A DNA stretch of 64,000 bases. It comes from Strigamia acuminata (lineage: Eukaryota; Arthropoda; Chilopoda; Geophilomorpha; Linotaeniidae). The position numbers and the translations under genes were made by a program. The notes under the pieces were generated by a model. The model searched no databases. It was not told the DNA's origin and saw only the letters and a list, made by a program, of their open reading frames with translations. Within the stretch, counting starts at the first letter, position 1; each line of letters begins with the position of its first letter. The stretch spans positions 4,960,001 through 5,024,000 of the forward strand of contig OX442322.1 of NCBI GenBank assembly GCA_949358305.1. The letters are read 5' to 3'. Positions 34,521 to 43,753 of the stretch are shown one piece after another.

Positions 34521-37500
34521 ATGAATAGATACAAATCCAAGAAATGCGTAGAGTTTTTAAAAGGAAAAAGAGAAAATGGACATTTATCTAAGGATTTCAA
34601 GTTACACATCAAGTTGGAACAACTCTTGGCGAAGTGCCGAGAATATGATGATTTTGTGAACATCGAGCCTCGGCCGTATTATCTTTACAAAAGTATCTTT
34701 GACGGACAAGTGCTTGAGTACATTGTCGAATTTGACGAAAGGATTTTTGACATAGAAGACGTGATGAAAGATGCCACTCCAAATATCCGTGCATTGGCAG
34801 CAGAAGTTGCAGCCAGCATGAATTCGTGCAAAGTGAGCATTATGATGCTATTGAGATATCGGCATTCCCTGAACAAGTCGACTGATCATCATAAATGGTA
34901 CCAGGCCGATCCGTTCGTGATGCATTCGGACGATGTTGACCACATTCTGGATTCGGCTGCGAAACAACTGGCCATACAAAATGCCGAATTTGTCGAAACT
35001 CATGACTATTTATATTACCTTTGTGTGGACGAGATTAAAATTAAGTTTGCTGCTTTACACCAGAAAGGTGGATGGTACAAAGATGTTCCGTCATTTCCGT
35101 TGAGTTTGAACAACGATTTGGCGGCCGTCATTTGCAATAAGAAAGCGATTTTGACTTTTAAAATTGAGTTGCAAAAGTCTTTTGTTTGGGCCGTTCTTGC
35201 ATGTGTACATCCTACAGCTAATCATCCCGAACATGTACCAAATTACTTGAAGTATGAGCACGAATTGAACTTGCAAGGTTTTGAATTTCCTTTGTCTTAC
35301 AGAAACGTAGAAAAATTCCAGTTGCAGAATCCCGATATCGAAGTAACTATTTATTTTTGGGACAGCAATCGCGTGCAAAGATACGTGACCGTACACAGAA
35401 ACAGGAAACATCACGTTGATTTATTCTTCTATGGAAATAATTGCTATGGACTTGTGAGGAATCTAAAACGTTTGCTCGGTTATTTTCCGTGCCACTACTG
35501 CGACAACCAATTCAAGAGCATTGTGGGTAGAGACAAACACTTGACAGTATTCCACTCCTTTCCTGAAGAAGAAGAATCGTCATATCAGGAACTGGATGAA
35601 CATCTGCGCAGCAAAAAGGCAGTGGTAAATGTCCAGAACTCGGATCAAAAAAGTTTTTTGTGGTCCGTATTGGCTGCCTTATATCCGGCGCCCGATAATG
35701 TATGCAGAACGGGTTATTACGAACAGTTTATGGACAAACTTAATCTCGAAGGGCTAGTTTTTCCCGTGGGTATGAAAGAAGTGCTTACGTTCGAAAGACG
35801 GAATAAAAGTTTGAACATTAATGTATTCGAGTTGCTGCCCACGTCACGGATTGTCCCGATAAAAGTGAATATTCAGACAAACCGCCTTACCACTATTAAT
35901 CTACTGAAGAAGCAAAATCATTACATGTGGATCAAGGATTTCTCGCGACTCATGAGCGTTGGCGATGGCCACAAGAGGTATTATTGTATGAACTGTATGA
36001 ACGGGTATTCCAGCGCCAAAGTGCTTGTTAAGCATAAACGATACTGCGGAAAAAACACTCCCTCCGCCACTAAATGCCCCGAAGAAGGAACGATCTGTAC
36101 GTTCAAGAGTGAAAAAAAAAAATATCCTGTACCGTACGTTTGCTACGCTGATTTTGAGGCATTCTTAGTGCCTGAAGTGGAGATCAAACCCACTTTACAT
36201 TCGATCACCATTAATTCTCACGAGCCGTGTGGTTATTCGTTTAAAGTAGTGTGCACGGAGAACGAAGCTTATTCCAGACCGTTACAGCTGTACAGAGGTC
36301 CGGATGCCGTCGATCATTTTTTGCAATCGTTGCGTGCAGAAATTAAAGCCGTGGTTTGTCAATTTTCCCAATTGGAAAAACAATTCAATACCAAAATGAT
36401 GACTCCATTTGAATGGAACGCATTTAGAAATGCAACAACTTGTTTCTTATGCGATGGCGAGTTCTCCAAAGCTGAAGGATGGACTAAAGTCTTGGATCAC
36501 AACCATTTCACTGGTAAGTTTCGCGGAGCCGCACACGGCAAATGTAACCTCAACTACCATTGGCGGAGATCTGTGCCGGTAGTTTTCCATAATGGGAAAA
36601 GGTATGATTTTCATTTGATATTCCCACATTTGACCGTCGAGACAGAAAAAGTGACCGTCATCGCCGAAAACTCGGAATTATACAAATCTTTCACGCTGAG
36701 AATCAATACCAGCGATGATCCAAAAGTGCCCCGTAAAGTTACGTTAAAATTCTTGGATAGTTTCCAATTTCTCGCGAGCAGTTTATCCAATTTGGCTAAA
36801 AATCTAGAGAAGTCGCAGTTTGTTGTCTTTCGAAGCGAGTTTAAGGGCGAGGAAATTGATTTTCTTAAGAGGAAAGGAGTATACCCTTACAGATATATGA
36901 CCGGTTGGTCAAAATTTCAAGAAGATGAACTTCCGCCGATAGAAGAATTTGAGAACATATCCGACGACGATTACCAATATGCCCAGTTAGTTTGGAAAAC
37001 GTTGGGAATTAAAAACATGGGCGAATATCACGATTTATATCTGAAGACCGACACTCTGTTGTTGGCGGATATATTCGAACAGTTTAGGAAAATGTGTTTG
37101 AATCACTACAAGCTGGACCCCTGTCATTATATCACGTTTCCGAGTCTGTCTTGGGACGCAGCACTGCTCATCACCAAAGTTAAATTGGAGGTTCTGTCTG
37201 ATCCAGATATATACATGTTTGTCGAACAAGGAATAAGAGGCGGTGTTGCCACGATCAGTCAACGCTACGCCAAAGCTAATAATCCTCTTCTGGCATCGGG
37301 GTACGATTGTGAGAAACCAGAGAGTTACATCGTCTATTTGGATGCAAATTCCATGTATTCCTGGGCAATGAGCAAACCGTTACCTGTTGGAAAGTTTGCC
37401 TTCGACAATAATTTAGCCGAATGGACGCAAGAAAGGATTTTGAAAATGGGAGAGAACGATACGACGGGGTGCATCTTGGAAGTGGATTTGGGATATCCGC

Positions 37501-38546
37501 AAGAACTGCACTTGTCCCACAATTGTCTGCCTTTGGCTCCGGAAATGATACGTTCAGCGGACGACACTTGCCCCAGATTAATCCCGCATTTGCAAGGTCG
37601 TTGTAATTACATTCTGCATTACAGAGCTCTGCAATTGTACTTGTCCCTGGGCATGACGTTGATGAAAATAAAAAGAGTGCTGACGTTTGAGCAAAAACCG
37701 TGGTTGGCGAAGTATATCGAACTGAATATTGAGAAACGGAAGTCCGCTACCAGTGATTTTGAGCAGGAATTAGCGAAATTAGCTAACAATTCGGTCTTTG
37801 GAAAAACCTTGCAGGACGTGAGGAAATATAGACATTTTTATCTGGTGAATAATAAGAAAGACTGGTATAAACACCTCAACCACGCCGGTTTGAAAGGATT
37901 TAAAGTTTTGAATAATGATCTGTTGTTGGTTGAACGCCGAAAGCTGGAATTGACGTTAGACAAACCTATTTACAGCGGATTAACTATCCTGGACTTGTCT
38001 AAATGCTTGCTATATGACTTTCATTACAACGTCATGAAAAAAAAATTCTCAGACAAGCTGAGATTGCTGATGACGGATACGGATAGTTTGATGTATGAAA
38101 TAGAAGCTCCGTCAGTCTACTCGTTCTTCAGAGAAGAAATACCAGAAGTGATGGATCTGTCTAATTACGACCCACCTGATGGCAGGAACAGGCGTGTAAT
38201 AGGATGCTTCAAAGACGAGACTGCCGGCGAGCCGATAGAAGAGTTTGTAGGGCTAAGAGCCAAATGTTACGCTTATAACGTGAACGGGAAAACGAGCATG
38301 CGATGTAAAGGCATAAAGAAGGCCGTCGTGGAGCAAGAGCTGGACTTGGAGGCGTACAAGAAGATATTGTTCGGAGAACGGGAGGCCCACAGATTGAAAT
38401 TTGAAACGATCAAATCAAAATTGCACGTTCTCACAACGGTCGAGGTGGACAAATTGGCATTGTCAGCGAAAGATAAGAAACGAGTGATATTAGATGATTG
38501 TATTCATACTTTGGCTTATGGATACGTAAGCTTGGCGGAGGATTAA
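34521..38546 (+). CDS. POLB: P2 DNA polymerase B, intact
   Basis: About 1341 residues. ATG 34521 is chosen because it aligns with the P1 start (M-R-K-KCV-FLKGKR). The N-terminal half holds two copies of one module (about residues 205-325 and 370-490), each ending in a zinc-finger-like motif (CHYCDNQF...H; CMNCMNGYSSAKVLVKHKRYC). The exonuclease motif YADFEAFLVP is near 540, an EndoVII/HNH-like zinc motif (CFLC...DHNHFTGKFRGAAH) near 638-675, YDFH near 696, YHDLYLKTD near 836, polymerase motif A DANSMYSWAM near 941, motif B KLANNSVFGKT near 1090 and motif C TDTDS near 1186. All catalytic positions are present and no stop interrupts the frame. It is the protein-primed replicase of Polintons, acting in replication of the linear element. 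Confidence 0.95.
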   Translation: MNRYKSKKCVEFLKGKRENGHLSKDFKLHIKLEQLLAKCREYDDFVNIEPRPYYLYKSIFDGQVLEYIVEFDERIFDIEDVMKDATPNIRALAAEVAASMNSCKVSIMMLLRYRHSLNKSTDHHKWYQADPFVMHSDDVDHILDSAAKQLAIQNAEFVETHDYLYYLCVDEIKIKFAALHQKGGWYKDVPSFPLSLNNDLAAVICNKKAILTFKIELQKSFVWAVLACVHPTANHPEHVPNYLKYEHELNLQGFEFPLSYRNVEKFQLQNPDIEVTIYFWDSNRVQRYVTVHRNRKHHVDLFFYGNNCYGLVRNLKRLLGYFPCHYCDNQFKSIVGRDKHLTVFHSFPEEEESSYQELDEHLRSKKAVVNVQNSDQKSFLWSVLAALYPAPDNVCRTGYYEQFMDKLNLEGLVFPVGMKEVLTFERRNKSLNINVFELLPTSRIVPIKVNIQTNRLTTINLLKKQNHYMWIKDFSRLMSVGDGHKRYYCMNCMNGYSSAKVLVKHKRYCGKNTPSATKCPEEGTICTFKSEKKKYPVPYVCYADFEAFLVPEVEIKPTLHSITINSHEPCGYSFKVVCTENEAYSRPLQLYRGPDAVDHFLQSLRAEIKAVVCQFSQLEKQFNTKMMTPFEWNAFRNATTCFLCDGEFSKAEGWTKVLDHNHFTGKFRGAAHGKCNLNYHWRRSVPVVFHNGKRYDFHLIFPHLTVETEKVTVIAENSELYKSFTLRINTSDDPKVPRKVTLKFLDSFQFLASSLSNLAKNLEKSQFVVFRSEFKGEEIDFLKRKGVYPYRYMTGWSKFQEDELPPIEEFENISDDDYQYAQLVWKTLGIKNMGEYHDLYLKTDTLLLADIFEQFRKMCLNHYKLDPCHYITFPSLSWDAALLITKVKLEVLSDPDIYMFVEQGIRGGVATISQRYAKANNPLLASGYDCEKPESYIVYLDANSMYSWAMSKPLPVGKFAFDNNLAEWTQERILKMGENDTTGCILEVDLGYPQELHLSHNCLPLAPEMIRSADDTCPRLIPHLQGRCNYILHYRALQLYLSLGMTLMKIKRVLTFEQKPWLAKYIELNIEKRKSATSDFEQELAKLANNSVFGKTLQDVRKYRHFYLVNNKKDWYKHLNHAGLKGFKVLNNDLLLVERRKLELTLDKPIYSGLTILDLSKCLLYDFHYNVMKKKFSDKLRLLMTDTDSLMYEIEAPSVYSFFREEIPEVMDLSNYDPPDGRNRRVIGCFKDETAGEPIEEFVGLRAKCYAYNVNGKTSMRCKGIKKAVVEQELDLEAYKKILFGEREAHRLKFETIKSKLHVLTTVEVDKLALSAKDKKRVILDDCIHTLAYGYVSLAED

Positions 38547-38562
38547 TATGACGATGGTTAGT

Positions 38563-40203
38563 TTAATCGTCCCATTTACTACGATCGAATCTGCAATACA
38601 CGAGGGCGTAAACTTGTATTTCCGGACTCCAATTGGTGATAGTAGATATTCTAATGTGATCGTTATCATCAAAATCTACTTTTTTCTCTAAATTGTACGT
38701 TCTAAAACATACCGGCATTTTACGTGGTGTTTTTGTAACATCTGTACGTGGAATATGGAACGTTCGACCATGCCCGTTAATAGACAAGATAAACTCAAAC
38801 TCGTTAGGTATTACTGTGTATTCTGCTGTAGTAGCATACATGAATAAACTGATTCGCGTTATATGCCCGTAATGAGGAGTATAAAACTTCCCATTATGTG
38901 CAAATAATTTCCATTCTTCGGAGACCTTCAAAAACCAATCGGTCCGTTGCGAATGTAGGAACCCTAGCACTAAATCGGCCTGTTCTTCTACTTCGGGAAT
39001 ATTTAGATTTGATATTTTGTCTTCTAATTCCGTCAATTTCTTATTAACTTCTATTTTGTTCGCTTCGATGTTAGAATTTAACGTGGCTTCTACCGTATCG
39101 ACAGTGCCGGCCAAAGCAGCGGGAGCAAAACTTGATTCGTCAACGCTCGGAATTGCGCTAATTTTTGATATTTCTTCTTGAACGGATGTCAAAATGGACA
39201 ACATGTTTTCCTGCAACGTTATTATTTGTTCGTTGGCTAATTTGATTTTATCGGTAACCTCGTTGACGCTCGTTTGCATTTTATCTGACTTTACGGAATT
39301 TTCGTCTACGTACTCGTTTAATTTAAGTTTAGTCTCGTCCAGATCTTTTTGAATGGCAGTACTGACTGTGTCTAGCTCCGCTTTCGCCGCTTCAATTTTG
39401 GTTTTTAAGTCTTCCGTACTTTCGCTACTAACACCAAATTTTGCGGGTAAAGCTTTGATTTTGGTTTGCAAGGCTTTAACCTCATTTTCCACACTTTTTT
39501 CTAACTTTTTTATATCATCCTGTGCTTGTTTTATCTTGTCATTTGATGCCTCGATGTTGGTTCTGATTTTGTCCACGTCTAAGTTCTGGATTTTGGTTTC
39601 TACTTCATCCAATGCTTCGTTTATTTTTGTATCATAATCGGTTTTATTCTGGATTAAGCTATTAGTCAACGTCTCCAACCCAGTCTTTAAATCTTCGATC
39701 GCAGATTCCAACTCGGATTTAACGTCATTTATCAAGTCTTTGATTTTGATTTCTAATGCGCTTATTTGTTTTTCGTCAACTTCTACACCACCGGAAGCAG
39801 TCGCATTATCTACTAATATCTTAATGTTCGCTTCTAATTCTTTAATTTTCTTAATCAAATCTTGTTCCAACGTTCCATATTTTATAGTAGCATAGGCAAT
39901 ATCATTTTTGAGTTTATCAATATCCTTCGTATCAATTCCTTCGCCTTGCCCCGTTAGCTTAGTAGCTTGATCTTGTACGGTACGTTTTAATGCGTTCAAA
40001 TCGTTAATTATAGAATCGCAAGCAGCTTTCAGGGCATTTTTAGTCTTTGTGATCTCGTCAAAAATTTTTTTTTCTAGATCGGATAATGCATCGTAACCAA
40101 CGTGATCTGCGAGAACCTCATCTACTTCTCGACGTTGACGTTTGCCCAATTTATGCACTGCGTTAAGACGATAATCGTCTCCTAGTTTATTTACGCTTAC
40201 CAT
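38563..40203 (-). CDS. P2 fibre-like coiled-coil protein
   Basis: 546 residues. The N terminus (MVSVNKLGDDYRLNAVHKLG) matches P1. A very long coiled coil (about residues 40-400) with heptad-spaced Leu/Ile/Val and many Lys/Glu/Asp follows. The C-terminal domain of about 140 residues (FLHSQRTDWFLKVSEEWKLF onward) is unrelated by eye to the P1 head. Stalk repeats are less regular than in P1. The gene ends 17 bp from the convergent polymerase stop. I infer a virion attachment fibre; a tail- or scaffold-like coiled-coil protein is the alternative. Confidence 0.7.
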   Translation of the reverse strand: MVSVNKLGDDYRLNAVHKLGKRQRREVDEVLADHVGYDALSDLEKKIFDEITKTKNALKAACDSIINDLNALKRTVQDQATKLTGQGEGIDTKDIDKLKNDIAYATIKYGTLEQDLIKKIKELEANIKILVDNATASGGVEVDEKQISALEIKIKDLINDVKSELESAIEDLKTGLETLTNSLIQNKTDYDTKINEALDEVETKIQNLDVDKIRTNIEASNDKIKQAQDDIKKLEKSVENEVKALQTKIKALPAKFGVSSESTEDLKTKIEAAKAELDTVSTAIQKDLDETKLKLNEYVDENSVKSDKMQTSVNEVTDKIKLANEQIITLQENMLSILTSVQEEISKISAIPSVDESSFAPAALAGTVDTVEATLNSNIEANKIEVNKKLTELEDKISNLNIPEVEEQADLVLGFLHSQRTDWFLKVSEEWKLFAHNGKFYTPHYGHITRISLFMYATTAEYTVIPNEFEFILSINGHGRTFHIPRTDVTKTPRKMPVCFRTYNLEKKVDFDDNDHIRISTITNWSPEIQVYALVYCRFDRSKWDD

Positions 40204-40226
40204 TTTTTTAATAGAAGGGAAAAAAA

Positions 40227-40598
40227 CTATTTTTTAATTATTTTTTTTTCTTCTTTCCTCCATTTTTTTAAAACATATAAGCACAAATGGCCGCAAGTAA
40301 TTTCGTCAAAATTTTGATACTGATTGTAATTGTATTTTATGTTGTCTCCCAGATAATCGTATAATTCCAACGGGGGTGGCAAGTCTCCGAAACTATCGAA
40401 GTACAGCTTCTTATTTCCAATTTTACTGTATGCCACCCAATGACTTCCGCTTTCGTGGTGCGTGTTCAAATTAATAATTCCACATTCTTTCGATCGTGGT
40501 TTGACGGGTAAAGTATCTCTCGAAAACACTCCTCTAAAAAATGAAATTTTCATTCGTCTGGCCAGTTCCTCCAACTGCAACGAATCTAGCGGTTTTAT
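40227..40598 (-). CDS. PRO: P2 adenain-like cysteine protease 1, no ATG
   Basis: His in GSHWVAYSK, acidic residue in YFDSFGD and Cys in CGHLCLYVLKKW mark a C5-type protease of about 120 residues, collinear with the P1 enzyme. At the P1 start position (overlapping ATGA) P2 has ATAA: codon ATA at 40598-40596 overlaps the stop of the preceding gene. No ATG lies between there and the conserved ARRMKISFF. The frame may start at a near-cognate codon, arise by frameshifting at the A-run of the upstream gene end, or be inactive at the start codon. Maturation of virion precursors is its expected role. Confidence 0.8.
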   Translation of the reverse strand: MKPLDSLQLEELARRMKISFFRGVFSRDTLPVKPRSKECGIINLNTHHESGSHWVAYSKIGNKKLYFDSFGDLPPPLELYDYLGDNIKYNYNQYQNFDEITCGHLCLYVLKKWRKEEKKIIKK

Positions 40599-41062
40599 TT
40601 TTTTGTCACCAGTGAGCCGTAAGGTTTCAAGTAAAAACCTTTTCCAGACTTGCGTTTCCGCGATTTTTTTTTTGCGAATTGCATTCCTTTACCTTCTGAA
40701 ACTGCATTATGACGTTTTGTCTCATCGAGCATTCTCTTGTTGGTTTTTGCCTCATCGACAGCTTTGGCAATTCCTGCCGCACCGCCAGCGAGACCGCCTA
40801 AAGCCCCCAATAGTGGAAGTAATAAAGGGAAAAATCCGCCAGATTGTTTAATTTGATTCGAAGGTATACTCAAAGTCATGCCTTTCTTTTTAGAACCGGC
40901 TTTTTTGATCTTGTTTATTTGTCTATCCGTAAGAGACAAGCCATGATTGCCGTTTAATTGTTCGTATTTCAATCTTAAATGCAAGGGTATCTTTTTTTTG
41001 ACAGACTTGGATATTTTTCGTTGTTGATTCGGAGATAGATTCACTTTATGTATCTTATACAT
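40595..41062 (-). CDS. P2 small basic virion protein with hydrophobic Gly/Leu segment
   Basis: 155 residues from ATG 41062 (MYKIHKVNLSPNQQRKISK), collinear with the P1 protein. The hydrophobic glycine-rich stretch GGFFPLLLPLLGALGGLAGG is identical in both elements, while the flanks vary. This strong constraint suggests a membrane or assembly function. The C terminus is basic (KKKSRKRKSGKGFYLKPYG). It is the first gene downstream of the capsid gene across a (TA)n-rich spacer. Confidence 0.75.
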   Translation of the reverse strand: MYKIHKVNLSPNQQRKISKSVKKKIPLHLRLKYEQLNGNHGLSLTDRQINKIKKAGSKKKGMTLSIPSNQIKQSGGFFPLLLPLLGALGGLAGGAAGIAKAVDEAKTNKRMLDETKRHNAVSEGKGMQFAKKKSRKRKSGKGFYLKPYGSLVTKK

Positions 41063-41069
41063 TTTTTAT

Positions 41070-41172
41070 TTCTTTTTTTATATACGTATATATTATTTTA
41101 TATATATTTATTTATATATATTATATATTATATATTATATATATTATATATATATTATATATATATATATAT

Positions 41173-41203
<31 letters not shown>

Positions 41204-41255
41204 ATATATTATATATATTTATATATATTTTATATACGTATATATTATTTTAAAA
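41070..41255. repeat. (TA)n-rich microsatellite between capsid and core-like genes
   Basis: Almost pure alternating TA/TATT for about 185 bp. It probably carries TATA-like promoter sequence for the gene at 41062, but no defined site can be singled out. Confidence 0.8.
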
Positions 41256-41256
41256 T

Positions 41257-42576
41257 CTAATATAATACTTCGATTTTACCCTTGTCTAATTTCATAGTCA
41301 TTAGTCTATCGCTTATTATCAAAGCGTAGGCTTTAGTGTCGGCAGGAACGGTTTCCGCAAATTTCATTTTTATTTGCACGTCCATTATTCCGGTTTTCAT
41401 TCTTTCGCTTTGTTTCGTGCAATCTATTACGATGAGCGGGTATATATTTCCGTACTCGAAAGTATTAAACGGTAAATCGTCGGCACCGTAATAGTCTTTT
41501 CTAAATTGAATGCAACTTTCTAAGAATTTACAGAAATTGGCTTTCTTAAAATCATTGTTACTGTCCAGATAAGGATATCGTTCCGAATTTAAGTAGGCAT
41601 GAACTTCCGTTACATTGCAGTTATCAAATGTGGCTGGATTTTTTAATTGGTCGTCTCTTTTATTCGTTTGTAAAGCCACGATGATGTAACGTGGTTTTTC
41701 TGACGTGCTGGTTGTTACCACTCTCCACGCGTGTTCCTTACTTTGTGGCACGTCTGTCATTTCGAACGACCAATGTCGAAAAGCTAATGGAACGTTCACC
41801 CCTCTATCTATGGCAGTGAGTAATCTATTCTTTTGGATATCGGACGGTAAGACGTGCGGCATCAACCAATATAACTGGTCGATGATAATTTTTCCAACGG
41901 GGGTGTTTACTTTTGGGGCGGGACCGGACTGTATCGCTTTAAAAATGGCATCGTTGTCGTGAGTTCGCATTAAGGTCAAAACTTGTTTGGCACCATATAT
42001 GATTTTCGTATAGTCTTCGAAAAATCCCATTAAATGTGTTAACGGTACTAACAAAGAGAACGATCCTTTGGGCGTTGGCATTATGTTGTAAAATATTCTA
42101 CGTTCTAGAAAAGCGGGATTAAGAGTATCCGATGCTTCGCCCTTGTGATGATCTACTATCCATCCCATATTTCCGCTCGAATTTTGGAGCTGTTTGTACG
42201 TTAGTAAGCCCTTAATAGTGGTAGCATAACCCGGATAATTTATTTCGTCTATTAATTTATCACCTATGTGATATTTCATGTTGCTGAACAAAAATGGCAT
42301 AAAGTTATTTCCTAACGTTATTATATGGTCTTGTTCATCAGCTTGAGCGATAAGGTCTGTACCATCCGCTTTCACTAATCTTCCTGTTATGCAGACGTAA
42401 CTTTTATGAGGGTGAGTCCATACATCTTCGTTTTGAATGATTAATCGAATTTCGGAATTCACATTATTTAAATTAGTTCCTATAATAGGATAATATTCGT
42501 GGTAGTTGTAGGCATTAACAGATTCATCGACGACGAATGGTTGTTCGACATCCAAATAATTCTCGGAGACTTGCAT
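41257..42576 (-). CDS. P2 major capsid protein (double jelly-roll type)
   Basis: 439 residues from ATG 42576 (MQVSENYLDVEQPFVVDESV). It matches the truncated P1 capsid protein along its length, roughly two-thirds identical by eye, with the C terminus MKLDKGKIEVLY nearly identical. Polinton capsid proteins form trimeric capsomers of an icosahedral shell. The 5' flank consists of tandem TATA-bearing repeats (42590-42803). No signal peptide or membrane segment is seen, as expected for an internally assembled capsid. Confidence 0.88.
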   Translation of the reverse strand: MQVSENYLDVEQPFVVDESVNAYNYHEYYPIIGTNLNNVNSEIRLIIQNEDVWTHPHKSYVCITGRLVKADGTDLIAQADEQDHIITLGNNFMPFLFSNMKYHIGDKLIDEINYPGYATTIKGLLTYKQLQNSSGNMGWIVDHHKGEASDTLNPAFLERRIFYNIMPTPKGSFSLLVPLTHLMGFFEDYTKIIYGAKQVLTLMRTHDNDAIFKAIQSGPAPKVNTPVGKIIIDQLYWLMPHVLPSDIQKNRLLTAIDRGVNVPLAFRHWSFEMTDVPQSKEHAWRVVTTSTSEKPRYIIVALQTNKRDDQLKNPATFDNCNVTEVHAYLNSERYPYLDSNNDFKKANFCKFLESCIQFRKDYYGADDLPFNTFEYGNIYPLIVIDCTKQSERMKTGIMDVQIKMKFAETVPADTKAYALIISDRLMTMKLDKGKIEVLY

Positions 42577-42589
42577 CGTCGCTATTTTT

Positions 42590-42803
42590 TAATTACTTAA
42601 TATATATATTTTTTTTAAAAAGAATTACTTAATTAATTACTTAATATATATATTTTTTTAAAAAGAATTACTTAATTAATTACTTAATATATATATATTT
42701 TTTAAAAGAGAATTACTTAATTAATTACTTAATATATATTTTTTTTAAAAAGAATTACGGTATTTAATTAATTACTTAATATATATTTTTTTTAAAAAGA
42801 ATT
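42590..42803. repeat. Tandem repeats with TATA-like boxes upstream of the capsid gene
   Basis: About five copies of a unit of 45-60 bp containing AATTACTTAATATATATA and TTTTTTTAAAAAGA. Each unit has a TATATATA core and is AT-only apart from single C and G bases. Confidence 0.85.
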
Positions 42804-42953
42804 TATATATTCTCGATTATCTGGCCGTATCGAAGACTTTATAATTTTTATATTTCCACCTCTAATCGACGAGGGTGTCTTGACAGTGGCAGTGTTGGAG
42901 CTGGTGCTGGGGGTATTACTTGCCGTTACGTTCTTATTAAAAATTAACGGCAT
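42792..42953 (-). CDS. Small ORF between minor and major capsid genes (53 aa)
   Basis: ATG 42953 to TAA 42792-42794. The product is Ser/Thr/Asn-rich at first (SNTPSTSSNTATVKTPSS) and ends RGGNIKIIKSSIRPDNREYI. Base composition is much less AT-rich than the flanking repeats, which argues for coding. It fills the only gap in the structural gene block. No function is recognised. Confidence 0.45.
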   Translation of the reverse strand: MPLIFNKNVTASNTPSTSSNTATVKTPSSIRGGNIKIIKSSIRPDNREYINSF

Positions 42954-42963
42954 GTTTTTTTAA

Positions 42964-43725
42964 TTACGCTTTAATTAATTTTCGTAAGTGTAAACGTGTA
43001 GTAAAAATTTCTCCTCTCAGATTCAGTGGTTTATCGTCTTGATCGGTCAACCAGATCCTGACTTCGTGTATTTTAGATTGATTTTTCACCGGCAAGTAAA
43101 CTATGTTATACGGCATTTCTACTATTTTGAAGCCTGGCGGGACATTAGGAAAAAATGCGTATATGATCGGAGCCGTCTTCCCGTTTTTATAAGAGTCGGT
43201 AATAAGATCACAATGGACCAGGATAGTGTTAATGTGAAAAATGTTCACCGGATTAATGGATTCGCTTCTACCTACACCGTATTTCTTTGTTTTGAGACCG
43301 AATAATTTAGCCATACTTCTATTTTCCGAAAAATTGGCCCCGTAACTGGCATCGCTAATCACTAATGTCGTGGACAGAGTATTATAATTGGCCACGATGT
43401 CGATGAAAGGTGCGTCGTCTTTCATATTCCAGTGTCCTCTGGATTTCATTTCGGTATGTATGTACGAGATAATGTCGGCAAGTTCGTAACAACCCACGGG
43501 AACGATGATGTCGTAGTTGAGCGTACCTATAATACGAGCGGGGACGTTCACATCTACTTCAACAGTGTAGTATTTGAACACGTTGTTGTCCTCGGTTATA
43601 TTTGGCATTGTGTAAAATGTCTCGAGGCTCACTAATCCCAATTCGTATTCGTCGTCACCCAAAATTAAAGGTGAGCTAAAAGTAGTGAGGAAATCCGATT
43701 TCGTACTGCTTAGTACGATAGACAT
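42964..43725 (-). CDS. P2 minor capsid (penton-like) protein
   Basis: 253 residues from ATG 43725 (MSIVLSSTKSDFLTTFSSPL); an in-frame upstream extension to 43788 lacks this family's usual start context. The opening FSSPLILGDDEYELGLVSLE, followed by a Tyr-rich beta-like sequence, is characteristic of Polinton minor capsid proteins, which have a single jelly-roll and occupy vertices. It lies between the small ORF and the DUF8207-like gene in the same transcription direction. Confidence 0.75.
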   Translation of the reverse strand: MSIVLSSTKSDFLTTFSSPLILGDDEYELGLVSLETFYTMPNITEDNNVFKYYTVEVDVNVPARIIGTLNYDIIVPVGCYELADIISYIHTEMKSRGHWNMKDDAPFIDIVANYNTLSTTLVISDASYGANFSENRSMAKLFGLKTKKYGVGRSESINPVNIFHINTILVHCDLITDSYKNGKTAPIIYAFFPNVPPGFKIVEMPYNIVYLPVKNQSKIHEVRIWLTDQDDKPLNLRGEIFTTRLHLRKLIKA

Positions 43726-43753
43726 GGTAATCACGATTATTATTACTTTTTTT

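Noticed and set aside
41048-41260. Tyr/Ile-rich open frame
   Set aside because: It arises from the (TA)n microsatellite.
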